From assembly GCA_017795045.1 (NCBI GenBank), contig CP051244.1:489528-538332 (forward strand): a DNA stretch of 48,805 nt, written 5' to 3'. Below are positions 9,022-17,494 of this stretch, one piece after another. Position 1 is the stretch's first letter. Each line of letters starts with the position of its first letter. A model generated the notes under the pieces. That model was not told where the DNA came from. It was given only the letters and a program-made list of their open reading frames with translations, and made no database searches. The DNA is from Allomuricauda sp. GTDB taxonomy: Bacteria; Bacteroidota; Bacteroidia; Flavobacteriales; Flavobacteriaceae. The position numbers and the translations under genes were made by a program.

Positions 9022-10038
9022 TCAACTTCTGATTTTACACTCCCAATCCCATGCAGATTTCATGGCTTCATCCAGTGAGGACTTGGCTTTCCAGCCCAAA
9101 ACCTCATTGGCTTTTTGGGTGTTTGCATAAGCCTGTACCACATCACCAGACCTTCTGTCCTCTATTTTATAATTCAAGGACTTCCCTGACACACGCTCAA
9201 AACTTTGAATCACTTCCAATACTGAACTTCCTTTTCCAGTACCCAGATTAAAGACCTCATAATTTTCTTGGTTATCGCCTTGAATCAATCGCTGCAGGGC
9301 AATGACATGGGCCTTGGCCAAATCCACCACATGAATATAATCCCGGATACAGGTTCCATCTTTTGTTGGGTAATCATCCCCAAACACGGACAGTTGCTCC
9401 CTTAGTCCAACACCCGTTTGGGTGATATAGGGCACCAAATTCTGTGGGACTCCAATGGGAAGTTCCCCTATTTGGGTAGACGGATGTGCTCCAATAGGGT
9501 TAAAATACCGGAGCGCTATAGCTTTCAAATTGGGGTTTACCCGACACGTGTCGGATATGATCTCCTCACCAACCTGCTTTGTGTTTCCATATGGTGACTC
9601 CGCCGATTTAATAGGAGCATCTTCCGTAATAGGCATCTCATCGGCTTCGCCATATACGGTACAAGAGGAACTGAAAATGAAACTGGTATTCTTCTTCTTG
9701 ATCAATTCTTGCAAAATGTACACCAAAACCCCAAGATTGTTCTCGTAATAGAGTAAGGGTTTTTCCATACTTTCCCCAACAGCTTTGGACGCCGCAAAAT
9801 GGATTACGCCTGCAATATCATTATGTCTTTTGAAAAAATCTTGGACTTTGGACTTCTCCCGAAGATCCAGCTCCTCAAAAATGGGTTTCTTTCCCGTGAT
9901 GGCCTCGATACCATCCAAAACCTTTATGGAAGAATTGGAGAGGTTATCGATCACCACCACCTCAAAGTCTTCGTTCTGCAATTCAACAACAGTATGGGAA
10001 CCTATGTATCCCAATCCCCCTGTTACCAGTATCTTCAT
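9022..10038 (-). CDS. galE: UDP-glucose 4-epimerase
   Basis: A 338-residue short-chain dehydrogenase/reductase that interconverts UDP-glucose and UDP-galactose using bound NAD. The Rossmann motif GGLGYIGSH is at 7-15, IHFAASKAVGES follows near 80, the SSS..YGN-TK catalytic triad region lies at about 123-155 (Tyr in PYGNTK), and RYFNPIGAHPS is near 177. Length is standard. It starts 2 bp after the aminotransferase stop, so it is translationally close-coupled and probably supplies sugar nucleotide for surface polysaccharide. Confidence 0.96.
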   Translation of the reverse strand: MKILVTGGLGYIGSHTVVELQNEDFEVVVIDNLSNSSIKVLDGIEAITGKKPIFEELDLREKSKVQDFFKRHNDIAGVIHFAASKAVGESMEKPLLYYENNLGVLVYILQELIKKKNTSFIFSSSCTVYGEADEMPITEDAPIKSAESPYGNTKQVGEEIISDTCRVNPNLKAIALRYFNPIGAHPSTQIGELPIGVPQNLVPYITQTGVGLREQLSVFGDDYPTKDGTCIRDYIHVVDLAKAHVIALQRLIQGDNQENYEVFNLGTGKGSSVLEVIQSFERVSGKSLNYKIEDRRSGDVVQAYANTQKANEVLGWKAKSSLDEAMKSAWDWECKIRS

Positions 10039-10040
10039 GT

Positions 10041-11195
10041 TTAACGGTTTACGAAATCTATAACCAAATCGGTTATAAATTGGATTTGCTCATCATCCAG
10101 CTCGGTATGCATCGGAAGCGATATCACCTCATTGACCAATTGATTGGTGACTGGAAAATCAGCTTCATTGTACCGGGTATCCACATACGCCTTTTGCCTA
10201 TGTAAGGGAACTGGATAATACACTCCACATGGAACGTTGTTATCGTTTAAATGTTGCACCAATCCATCTCTTTTACCGTTCAAGATTTTCAAGGTGTACT
10301 GATGGAACACATGACAATCGCATACATTTTGACTATCATCACATCCGCAGACAATCTTGGGGGCCACAATATGCTCTTGCCCCTGAAAGGCTTTGGAATA
10401 CTTGGATGCGGCTTCCCAACGCCTCTTATTGTAAGTATCCAATTTTGGGAGTTTCGCCCTTAACACGGCCGCTTGGATGGAATCCAACCGCGAGTTCACC
10501 CCAACCACATCATGATAGTAACGCGTGTACATCCCGTGGTTTACCATACCCCTTAGTGTGTGGGCCAACTCATCATCATTGGTAAAGATCGCGCCACCAT
10601 CACCATAACAGCCCAAATTCTTCGATGGAAAGAAAGAAGTCGATGCCACATGACCTATGGTTCCTGCCTTTTGTTTTTTACCATCCACAGAGGTATACGT
10701 AGCTCCAATGGCTTGGGCATTGTCCTCAATCACATATAAGTCGTGCTTTTGGGCCAAATCCATCAAGGCATCCATATTGGCACATTGGCCAAACAAATGT
10801 ACCGGCACAATGGCTTTGGTCTTGGGAGTAATGGCCTTCTCCACAGCCTTGACATCAATATTGAAGGTATCAGGTTCCACATCCACCAAAACAGGCGTCA
10901 GGTTTAATAGGGCAATTACCTCAACGGTGGCCGCAAAGGTAAAATCGGCCGTGATCACTTCGTCACCGGGCTGCAACCCCAATCCCATCATACAAATTTG
11001 AAGGGCGTCCGTGCCATTGGCACATGGAATTACATGTTTTATTCCCAAGTATTCCTCCAATTCCTTTTGAAAGGCATGCACGTGCGGACCGTTGATAAAT
11101 GCCGAAGAATCCAGGATTTCGGCTATGGAATCGTTGACCTCATTTTTGATGCCTTGGTATTGGCCTTGGAGGTCGACCATTTGTATTTTTTTCAT
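10041..11195 (-). CDS. DegT/DnrJ/EryC1/StrS-family sugar aminotransferase
   Basis: A 384-residue PLP enzyme predicted to aminate a keto-sugar nucleotide. PCANGTDALQ (about 57-66) binds the cofactor phosphate, EDNAQAIGA carries the Asp contacting the pyridine N, and TSFFPSKNLGCYGDGGA holds the Schiff-base Lys. An unusual Cys-rich stretch, CGCDDSQNVCDCHVF, lies at about 288-302, before the C-terminal substrate region. It heads a two-gene unit with galE, pointing to LPS or capsule sugar synthesis. Confidence 0.92.
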   Translation of the reverse strand: MKKIQMVDLQGQYQGIKNEVNDSIAEILDSSAFINGPHVHAFQKELEEYLGIKHVIPCANGTDALQICMMGLGLQPGDEVITADFTFAATVEVIALLNLTPVLVDVEPDTFNIDVKAVEKAITPKTKAIVPVHLFGQCANMDALMDLAQKHDLYVIEDNAQAIGATYTSVDGKKQKAGTIGHVASTSFFPSKNLGCYGDGGAIFTNDDELAHTLRGMVNHGMYTRYYHDVVGVNSRLDSIQAAVLRAKLPKLDTYNKRRWEAASKYSKAFQGQEHIVAPKIVCGCDDSQNVCDCHVFHQYTLKILNGKRDGLVQHLNDNNVPCGVYYPVPLHRQKAYVDTRYNEADFPVTNQLVNEVISLPMHTELDDEQIQFITDLVIDFVNR

Positions 11196-11212
11196 GTTGA
11201 TAAGTTATGGTT

Positions 11213-11220
11213 CAAAATTA
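11213..11220 (-). promoter_or_regulatory. Possible -7 box for the aminotransferase-galE unit
   Basis: Minus-strand TAATTTTG is a perfect TAnnTTTG match 17 bp upstream of the ATG. No TTG lies at the right distance, so the assignment is tentative. Confidence 0.35.
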
Positions 11221-11274
11221 AGAAATAAAGATCCCATAATGTGCTATTCCCGAAAGAATGTATTTTAGCAAAAT

Positions 11275-12519
11275 ATGTTGATCCTACGCTTTGTCTATAA
11301 CCTCTTAATACATCTTTCTTGGTACATCTTGAAAGGCATTGCACTCTTCCAACCCAAGATGAAGCTATTTGTTTCGGGACGAAAAAGTACTTTTAAGCAA
11401 TTACGGTCCTCCATACCTTCGGGTTCCAAATGCATTTGGATGCATGTGGCCTCATTGGGTGAATTTGAACAAGGATTGCCCATTTTGGAACAGTTGCGCC
11501 ACCAGTACCCCGACCATAAACTGGTACTTTCCTTTTTTTCCCCTTCCGGTTATGAGGTAAAAAAGAACACTTCTGCAGCCGATGTGGTGGTATACCTTTC
11601 CATGGACACCCGTTCCAATGCATCACAATTTGTGGATTTGGTGAATCCTGCCATGGCCATTTTCATCAAATACGAAATTTGGCCCAACTACCTGCGCCAA
11701 CTACAACAACGAAAGGTTCCCACTTTGTTGGTTTCTGCCATATTCTCCAAACGACAGGTCTTTTTTAAACCCTATGGCGGTTTTATGCGAAACAGTTTGC
11801 ATAGTTTTTCCCATTTCTTTGTTCAGGATGAAAGCTCAAAAACCCTTTTGGAATCCATTGGCTTTACCAACAGTACCGTAAGTGGTGACACCCGTTTTGA
11901 CCGAGTACATGAAATCCTGAAACGGAACAACCATCTGGATTTTATGGAACAATTCAAAGGAAGCCAACCTTGTTTGGTGGCAGGGAGCACTTGGCCGGAA
12001 GACGAGAAGATTTTGGCGGATTACATCAATTCCTCCAACAATGGGATGAAATTTGTGCTTGCTCCACACAAAATAAAGCAAGACCATATTACACAATTAT
12101 CGGAATCCATTTCCAAAAAAACACTCTGCTATTCCAATATGGGCAATCAAGACCTTTTGGATTTTGATGTGTTGATCATTGACACCATTGGCCTGCTCAC
12201 CAAAATTTACAGTTATGCCCAGATGGCCTATGTGGGTGGAGGTTTTGCAACGGGCTTGCACAACACCTTGGAACCCGCAGTTTATGGTATACCCGTAGTC
12301 ATTGGCCCCAACTACAAAGGCTTTAAAGAAGCCGAAGATCTTGTGGACTTGAAGGGAGTACTTCCCGTATCCTCATCAAGTGAACTCAAGACCACTTTGG
12401 AGCGCTTCCTAGAAAATCCTGATATCTTGGAAGAAACCGGAAAAATCAACTCCACTTATATTGCCCAAAACGTGGGAGCTACCCCATTGATTATGGAGCA
12501 CATAGACCAAATACTTTAA
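11275..12519 (+). CDS. waaA: 3-deoxy-D-manno-octulosonic acid (Kdo) transferase
   Basis: A 414-residue GT30 glycosyltransferase that adds Kdo to lipid A precursors at the inner membrane. A hydrophobic N-terminal segment (about 5-23) is followed by HVASLGEFEQGLPILEQL (the family's E-G site), FIKYEIWPNYL, VSGDTRFDRV, VAGSTWPEDE and the nucleotide-sugar motif GGFATGLHNTLEPAVYGIPVVIGP. Length is typical. It is divergent from the aminotransferase-galE pair with a 79-bp gap, so cell-envelope genes cluster here. Confidence 0.95.
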   Translation: MLILRFVYNLLIHLSWYILKGIALFQPKMKLFVSGRKSTFKQLRSSIPSGSKCIWMHVASLGEFEQGLPILEQLRHQYPDHKLVLSFFSPSGYEVKKNTSAADVVVYLSMDTRSNASQFVDLVNPAMAIFIKYEIWPNYLRQLQQRKVPTLLVSAIFSKRQVFFKPYGGFMRNSLHSFSHFFVQDESSKTLLESIGFTNSTVSGDTRFDRVHEILKRNNHLDFMEQFKGSQPCLVAGSTWPEDEKILADYINSSNNGMKFVLAPHKIKQDHITQLSESISKKTLCYSNMGNQDLLDFDVLIIDTIGLLTKIYSYAQMAYVGGGFATGLHNTLEPAVYGIPVVIGPNYKGFKEAEDLVDLKGVLPVSSSSELKTTLERFLENPDILEETGKINSTYIAQNVGATPLIMEHIDQIL

Positions 12520-12527
12520 TTTTTTTT

Positions 12528-12551
12528 GGTTAGTTTTAGCTAAAACTGACC
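12528..12551. promoter_or_regulatory. 24-bp palindrome overlapping the transporter leader
   Basis: GGTTAGTTTT-AGCT-AAAACTGACC is an inverted repeat, perfect if one G-T pair is allowed, preceded by eight T. It ends 3 bp before the transporter ATG. In RNA it would fold into a 10-bp stem right at the ribosome-binding region. It has no T-tract on the far side, so it is not a standard plus-strand terminator for waaA. Confidence 0.5.
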
Positions 12552-12554
12552 CTC

Positions 12555-13946
12555 ATGGACAAACGTATTTTCAGGATTTCCTTGACCGCTGCCTTGGCGG
12601 GTTTTCTATTTGGATTTGACACTGTGGTCATTTCCGGGGCCAACCAACCCATAAAGGACCTATGGGGCACCAATTGGTTTTTGGGGGACTCCATTTTTAC
12701 CTTCCATGGTATTTTTATCATGTCCATGGCACTTTGGGGAACGGTCTTGGGCTCTCTTTTGGGAGGCATTCCCTGCGACCGGTTGGGACGAAAAAAAACC
12801 TTGTTCTGGGTCGGTGCACTCTATTTTATCTCCGCCATAGGTTCTGCCTTGGCTCCCGAAGCCTATAGTTTTTCCTTCTTTAGGTTTATTGGGGGCATTG
12901 GTGTAGGTATCTCATCAGTAGCGGCTCCTGTGTATATTTCCGAAATATCGACCCCGGAAAACCGTGGAAGGCTTACCGCCCTTTATCAATTTAATATTGT
13001 CTTTGGAATCTTGATCGCGTTTGTCTCCAATTCTTTGATCGGGGCAATTTTCAACGAAGATGTTGCATGGCGATGGATGTTGGGCATTGAGGGACTTCCC
13101 GCACTGATATACACCCTTATGGTTCTTAAGATTCCCCATAGCCCCAGATGGCTTTTGCTCAAAGACCACAAAGAGGCCATCGTTCTACGTTCTTTGACCT
13201 TATTGGGCATTGATCAAGATCAGGCCACTGTCCACCTTACCCAGATAAAGGTGGCCCTTCAGGAAACCGCACAAAAGCAAAAAGACAACCTTTTTTCGGG
13301 CAAGTACAACCGACCGCTTATTCTGGCCTTTTTGATTGCTGCCTTCAACCATCTTTCGGGAATCAATTTTGTACTGTACTACGCCCCCGAAATATTGGAA
13401 CGCGCCGGATTGGCTTCTGGGGAATCGCTTTTCAGCTCCATATCCATAGGCATCATCAACCTTATTTTCACCTTTGTGGGAATCTCCCTGATAGACAAAC
13501 TGGGGCGCAAACAATTGTTATATATGGGTTCCATTGGCTACATCATTAGCCTTTCCATGGTGGCGTGGTGTTTTTATTCCGGTGCAAGCTCGGTCCTCCT
13601 CCTTATTTTCATTCTTGTTTTCATTGCATCGCATGCCGTTGGACAAGGGGCCGTGATATGGGTATTCATTTCCGAGATATTCCCGAACAAGGTACGGTCA
13701 TACGGCCAGTCGTGGGGAACCGGAACCCATTGGGTGTTCGCAGCCCTTATTACCTTGATCACCCCAACGTTCCTTGATGCAGAGATCGGGATTTTCAAGG
13801 ACAATCCTTGGCCTATTTTCATCTTCTTCGCCTTTATGATGGTCCTTCAATTTTTCTGGGTGATTTTTATGATGCCCGAGACCAAAGGGGCAAGTCTGGA
13901 GGAACTGGGAAAACTGCTCAGTGGAAAAAAGAACGGGACTCCTTAA
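12555..13946 (+). CDS. MFS sugar porter (XylE/GalP-like)
   Basis: A 463-residue, 12-helix inner-membrane sugar symporter of the MFS sugar porter family. Signatures are visible in order: GFLFGFDTVVISG (TM1), DRLGRKK (loop 2-3), PVYISEISTPENRGR (after TM4), PHSPRWLL at the end of TM6, the FNHLSGINFVLYYAPEI segment of TM7, DKLGRKQLL, and PETKG at the C-terminus. It follows waaA by 35 bp. The transported sugar cannot be fixed. Confidence 0.93.
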   Translation: MDKRIFRISLTAALAGFLFGFDTVVISGANQPIKDLWGTNWFLGDSIFTFHGIFIMSMALWGTVLGSLLGGIPCDRLGRKKTLFWVGALYFISAIGSALAPEAYSFSFFRFIGGIGVGISSVAAPVYISEISTPENRGRLTALYQFNIVFGILIAFVSNSLIGAIFNEDVAWRWMLGIEGLPALIYTLMVLKIPHSPRWLLLKDHKEAIVLRSLTLLGIDQDQATVHLTQIKVALQETAQKQKDNLFSGKYNRPLILAFLIAAFNHLSGINFVLYYAPEILERAGLASGESLFSSISIGIINLIFTFVGISLIDKLGRKQLLYMGSIGYIISLSMVAWCFYSGASSVLLLIFILVFIASHAVGQGAVIWVFISEIFPNKVRSYGQSWGTGTHWVFAALITLITPTFLDAEIGIFKDNPWPIFIFFAFMMVLQFFWVIFMMPETKGASLEELGKLLSGKKNGTP

Positions 13947-14052
13947 TTGGGATACGACACACACGAAAAACCATTCCGTTAATCGAATATAGATCCACAG
14001 AACGTGACAGTTACCTGAATAATTCCTTACCTTGATGGGAAATTACACTATT

Positions 14053-14199
14053 ATGACTGATGAAGTTTCTTTTGGCAATAGACTCATGGTTGCTTTCTTG
14101 CGGTTCATGGTCTTTGTCCTGGTTATTATCTTGATTGCGATTCCCGTTTGTATTATCTTGGATATTTTAGGGGTACTGGATGCCCTTGGGCTGGCTTAA
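14053..14199 (+). CDS. Small single-span membrane protein, 48 aa
   Basis: The ORF encodes a short polar N-terminus (MTDEVSFGNRLMVAFLRF), one very hydrophobic helix (VFVLVIILIAIPVCIILDIL, about 20-39) and a short tail. Codon use is like the neighbours. Its TAA overlaps the stop of the convergent lipoprotein in the tetranucleotide TTAA. I recognise no family. The 106 bp before it contain no clear promoter. Reality of the gene rests on ORF character only. Confidence 0.55.
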   Translation: MTDEVSFGNRLMVAFLRFMVFVLVIILIAIPVCIILDILGVLDALGLA

Positions 14200-14825
14200 T
14201 AAAAAATTATATCCTGCTTCTCCATCTCATCGGTGATCAGTTTAATGTAGGCATCAATGGTCTTTTCAACATTTGGGGATTCGGTCACGTCTATGTTTCC
14301 CCTCCAGATCAGTTCCCTTTCCTTTCCCACACAGATACAGTATAGGGAAGTCTCTAGATGATAAATGTTGAAGGAGTCATAGGATTCCGGATCATAATAA
14401 ATGTCTTGATGTTCCAGATAATCGGTACTGAACCGCATGAACATCCTGTCAATATTGTTGATTCTTTCCTTCAACGTACGCTTGCTATCGGCCTTAAGGA
14501 TCTTGGTGAACAAGATGGCATCAAAATCTTTATCCAACAATTGCTGTTCCACTTCGGACAGTTCTTCTTCCGACTTTTGGGATGCCGTGAACTCCACATC
14601 AAAAAGGTCAATGCTGCGCATGGCCTCCACTCCTTTATCCTCCAATTTTTTAACCAATTTGCTCTCAAAGTCCATCCGTACATTTTCATCCTTGGCCATG
14701 CCCACTACGAGCACTTTATAGGCATCAAAGATGACATGGTCCGGATTCTTCCAGGTCCCCACCAGTTTCGCCGTGGAACAACCCGTGAGCAGTAGAAGAC
14801 TTAAGGCAACATATTTAAATTTCAT
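14196..14825 (-). CDS. Lipoprotein of unknown function
   Basis: A 209-residue protein with a type II signal peptide (MKFKYVALSLLLLTGCS; lipobox LLTGC), so it should be lipidated and anchored in an envelope membrane. After the Cys, LVGTWKNPDH and KVLVVGMAKDENVR resemble the DUF4136-type lipoprotein start, though I cannot confirm the family. I use the internal ATG at 14825 because eight extra upstream codons would spoil the signal peptide. It lies 44 bp downstream of the hibernation-factor gene on the same strand, so it may belong to that FNR-type operon. Confidence 0.8.
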   Translation of the reverse strand: MKFKYVALSLLLLTGCSTAKLVGTWKNPDHVIFDAYKVLVVGMAKDENVRMDFESKLVKKLEDKGVEAMRSIDLFDVEFTASQKSEEELSEVEQQLLDKDFDAILFTKILKADSKRTLKERINNIDRMFMRFSTDYLEHQDIYYDPESYDSFNIYHLETSLYCICVGKERELIWRGNIDVTESPNVEKTIDAYIKLITDEMEKQDIIFY

Positions 14826-14869
14826 GGGAAGTGGTTTAGGATCATGCACAGCAAAGATCTAATTTCCAT

Positions 14870-15169
14870 TTAATGTGACACAAACTTACCCTGTCTTTTT
14901 TCCAATTGTCTTTGCAATTCCTCAATGGTCTCTGCCAAGGATTTCTCAAAATCGTCCGTTTTGGCCTTGGCAAAAAGTCTAGGTCCGGGAGCACTCAGTT
15001 CTATTTCGCATATTTTTCCTTCCCCAGCTTTGTCATTCTCCATTTTAAAGAGCACATTGGCCTTGATCAACCAGTTGTACTTTTTCTCCAGCCCATCCAA
15101 CTTTTTCATCAAGATTTCGGTCAATGATTCGCTGGTCTGCATTTTTAGATATTGAACTTGTACTTCCAT
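14870..15169 (-). CDS. Ribosome hibernation promoting factor/RaiA-like protein
   Basis: A 99-residue protein resembling short HPF/YfiA proteins, which bind the 30S decoding centre and park ribosomes in inactive form. N-terminal MEVQVQYLKMQTSESLTEIL, a central charged strand region (KICEIELSAPGP) and a C-terminal helix (FEKSLAETIEELQRQLEKR) match the beta-alpha-beta-beta-beta-alpha layout. An in-frame TTG at 15193 overlaps the -7 box, so the ATG at 15169 must be the start. The gene has a textbook FNR-type promoter, suggesting translation is slowed when oxygen is short. Confidence 0.8.
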   Translation of the reverse strand: MEVQVQYLKMQTSESLTEILMKKLDGLEKKYNWLIKANVLFKMENDKAGEGKICEIELSAPGPRLFAKAKTDDFEKSLAETIEELQRQLEKRQGKFVSH

Positions 15170-15190
15170 GATTCTTGTTTTGATTTTCTC

Positions 15191-15233
15191 CAAAGCTATG
15201 GAGTGAAATTAGGAAATTAAATGACAAATGTCA
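15191..15233 (-). promoter_or_regulatory. FNR-type promoter of the hpf-like gene
   Basis: Dyad TGACAAATGTCA (15222-15233), centre 15227.5, and a perfect -7 box TAGCTTTG (15191-15198) with its first base 29.5 bp from the centre. The predicted start site puts the dyad at about -41.5 and leaves a leader of about 17 nt. Confidence 0.82.
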
Positions 15234-15243
15234 GCTTGGTCGA

Positions 15244-16560
15244 TCATCCCCATGAAAAGGGCTGACCTGTACTCTGCAATACGGAAAACCAAAATTCGCC
15301 CTCCATATCTATTTTCTTTCTTTTTTGGGTTACCTCTGCAATGGGTACATACACATACTTGTTATTGACCTTGCTACTCACAAACCGGGTCTTTCCCGCC
15401 ATGGCCCCATGAACGGCATGGTAGGCCAACCTACTACAATAGACACTATCGCTTGAGTTGGCGGGCGCACTCCGAATGATGTAACTGGGGTCTATGTATT
15501 TGATGGTAACGGAAGAGCCCTTAAAGTGTTCGCCTATTTTTTCCTTTAAAAAAAGGCCGATATCTTGATGTTTCACATTCCCCGATGCGTCCTTGACCCC
15601 GCTTTTCTCTTGGAACAAATGCTGCCCAGCGCCTTCAGCCACAACAATGACCGCATGTCTTTTCAGTTCCAACCTCTGTTCCAGGGCTTTTAGAAACCCC
15701 TTTTCCCCTTCAAGGGAAAAATCCATCTCGGGAACCAGCACAAAATTTACCACGGGCATGGCCAAGGCAGCAGAGGCCGCAATAAAGCCACTGTCCCTTC
15801 CCATCAATTTCACAATAGAAATCCCATTGAAAGCCCCAGTAGCTTCATTGTGGGCGTCCCGCAAAATGGGACTTGCCACATCAAATGCCGTTTCAAACCC
15901 GAAAGATTCATCAATAAGATCAATATCGTTGTCTATGGTCTTGGGAATCCCCACCACGCTGATCTTGGCATTCCGTTTTTTGATTTCCTGCCCAATGGCA
16001 TCCACTCCTTTTAGGGTACCGTCGCCCCCAATGGCAAAAAGGATGTCGATGTTGTTAGCCTGCAAGGTATCCACCATTTTGGACACATCTTGACTTCCTC
16101 GGGACGACCCTAAAAAAGTGCCCCCAAACTGATGGATATCCTTTACTTTGTCCGGAGTGAGTTCCACAAAGCCGTGTCCTTTCTCCGGATTAAGTCCTTC
16201 ATACCCATAGGGTATGCCCAAAATTTTCTTCACCCCATAAAAATAGTGGAGCCCCATGACCACCCCACGAATCACATTGTTGATCCCTGGACACAAACCT
16301 CCACAGGTAACAATGGCAGCCGTGGTCTTTTGGGCATCGAAAAAAATATCCTGACGGGGGCCCGCCTTTTCCAAGCACAGGGGAGCTTCACCCGTTTTGA
16401 GACAATGATTGTAATACTCCATCGAAAGGTCAAAGACCAATCGATCGGCATCGCTCACAAAATCAAAGATATTATCCCCTTTGACCGTACTAAGTTTCAA
16501 GGGCGATTTATGGTGTGGCGTTCCCAAACTTTCTATTTGGAATTTTCCCATAGGGTCCAT
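15244..16560 (-). CDS. 6-phosphofructokinase, ATP-type of the long/plant-like clade
   Basis: A 438-residue PFK that phosphorylates fructose 6-phosphate. GGDGT (178-182) has Gly where pyrophosphate enzymes have Asp, which points to ATP as donor. PKTIDND (206-212) has the Lys seen in the plant/trypanosome-like clade and not the PGTIDND of E. coli PfkA. CGGLCPGINNVIRG (86-99), GGTFLGSSRG (146-155), LMGRDSGFIA and an N-terminal extension of about 75 residues fit that clade. It follows the USP gene by 27 bp, so it shares that FNR-type promoter. Confidence 0.92.
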   Translation of the reverse strand: MDPMGKFQIESLGTPHHKSPLKLSTVKGDNIFDFVSDADRLVFDLSMEYYNHCLKTGEAPLCLEKAGPRQDIFFDAQKTTAAIVTCGGLCPGINNVIRGVVMGLHYFYGVKKILGIPYGYEGLNPEKGHGFVELTPDKVKDIHQFGGTFLGSSRGSQDVSKMVDTLQANNIDILFAIGGDGTLKGVDAIGQEIKKRNAKISVVGIPKTIDNDIDLIDESFGFETAFDVASPILRDAHNEATGAFNGISIVKLMGRDSGFIAASAALAMPVVNFVLVPEMDFSLEGEKGFLKALEQRLELKRHAVIVVAEGAGQHLFQEKSGVKDASGNVKHQDIGLFLKEKIGEHFKGSSVTIKYIDPSYIIRSAPANSSDSVYCSRLAYHAVHGAMAGKTRFVSSKVNNKYVYVPIAEVTQKRKKIDMEGEFWFSVLQSTGQPFSWG

Positions 16561-16587
16561 ATTAAATTGAGGATTTATACAATGCCA

Positions 16588-17379
16588 TCAATCCAAAGCC
16601 AAAACCGGAATTTCGGAATGCAGGGTCAGCAACTTTGTCAATCGGCCTTCAGAAGGGGTACTGTTTTGGGCATGGTTTCTAGGAAGGATGACCAAAAGGT
16701 CGATTTTCTTCTCGTTGATGTAGTTGAAAATACCTTCTTCCACATCCTGGTTTTTATTGAACGTATGCTCCACATAAAAGTGCTCCAAATAGTATTCCAA
16801 TGAGTTTTCGGTACTATCGGCCGTGGAGTGCTCCTCATAAATGGATTCTTTATAGATGGTAAGTACGTGCACTCTTGAGTCAAAAGTGCGTGCTATGTCC
16901 AACAAAGTATCCAAAAGTTTTTTGTTGTCGATCAACTCCCCCCCCATGACCAGGGCAATATCCTTGGGCTCCTTGATACCACAGCCATAGGGAATGGAAA
17001 TCACAGGGCAATCGGCATCCAAAACCAATCTTGAGGTATTGGTAATGGCCTCATCGGTGATTTTATCTCCCATGGTACCCATCATGATCAAGTCAGCATC
17101 ACTGGATTTTTGTGCTGCCAAAATAGTACTGATCATCTTGCCCGTAGCGGTTTGGAATTCGGGTTCAATATTTAACCTAACATCCATGCCTTTGAAGACG
17201 TTTGAAAAATCTTCCTTGAGTTCATCCTCTTCCGAAAGACTTATGGGCATTGCACTAACGTACATGGCCAAAATGGTTATGGGACGTTCGGGACCCACAA
17301 AATTGGCCACGTATTCCAATGCATTCAACGAGGCTTCCGAAAAATCAAAAGGAATCAATATTTTATGTATACTGCTCAT
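16588..17379 (-). CDS. Tandem universal stress protein (1 of 3)
   Basis: A 263-residue cytoplasmic protein with two UspA domains. The first starts at KILIPFDFSEASLNALEYV (about 6-24). Domain 2 (about 148 on) starts DIALVMGGELIDN. The ATP-loop consensus GxxGxxx is only partly kept (MGTMGDKITDEAITNTSR near 101). It is the first gene of a USP-pfk operon with its own FNR-type promoter. Tandem USPs are often found with anaerobic or nitrogen-regulated genes in other phyla; the molecular role is unknown. Confidence 0.88.
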   Translation of the reverse strand: MSSIHKILIPFDFSEASLNALEYVANFVGPERPITILAMYVSAMPISLSEEDELKEDFSNVFKGMDVRLNIEPEFQTATGKMISTILAAQKSSDADLIMMGTMGDKITDEAITNTSRLVLDADCPVISIPYGCGIKEPKDIALVMGGELIDNKKLLDTLLDIARTFDSRVHVLTIYKESIYEEHSTADSTENSLEYYLEHFYVEHTFNKNQDVEEGIFNYINEKKIDLLVILPRNHAQNSTPSEGRLTKLLTLHSEIPVLALD

Positions 17380-17414
17380 ACCAAAAAATTTAAAATGTCA
17401 ACTAACTCTTGTCC

Positions 17415-17457
17415 CAAAATTAGATGGGGTGCATGAGCTAAAATATGATAGAAGTCA
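17415..17457 (-). promoter_or_regulatory. FNR-type promoter of the USP-pfk operon
   Basis: Dyad TGATAGAAGTCA (17446-17457), inside the longer inverted repeat ATATGA-N6-TCATAT. A perfect -7 box TAATTTTG (17415-17422) starts exactly 29.5 bp from the centre. This is one of the weaker dyads in the set, but its geometry is identical. Confidence 0.75.
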
Positions 17458-17494
17458 TATTTGTGGCTTTTGCCCCACTGTTTACCGCCTTAAA

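Noticed and set aside
15170..15193. Eight extra codons at the start of the hpf-like gene, beginning with TTG.
   Set aside because: The TTG coincides with the -7 box, so it cannot be in the message. ATG at 15169 also gives the usual family length.
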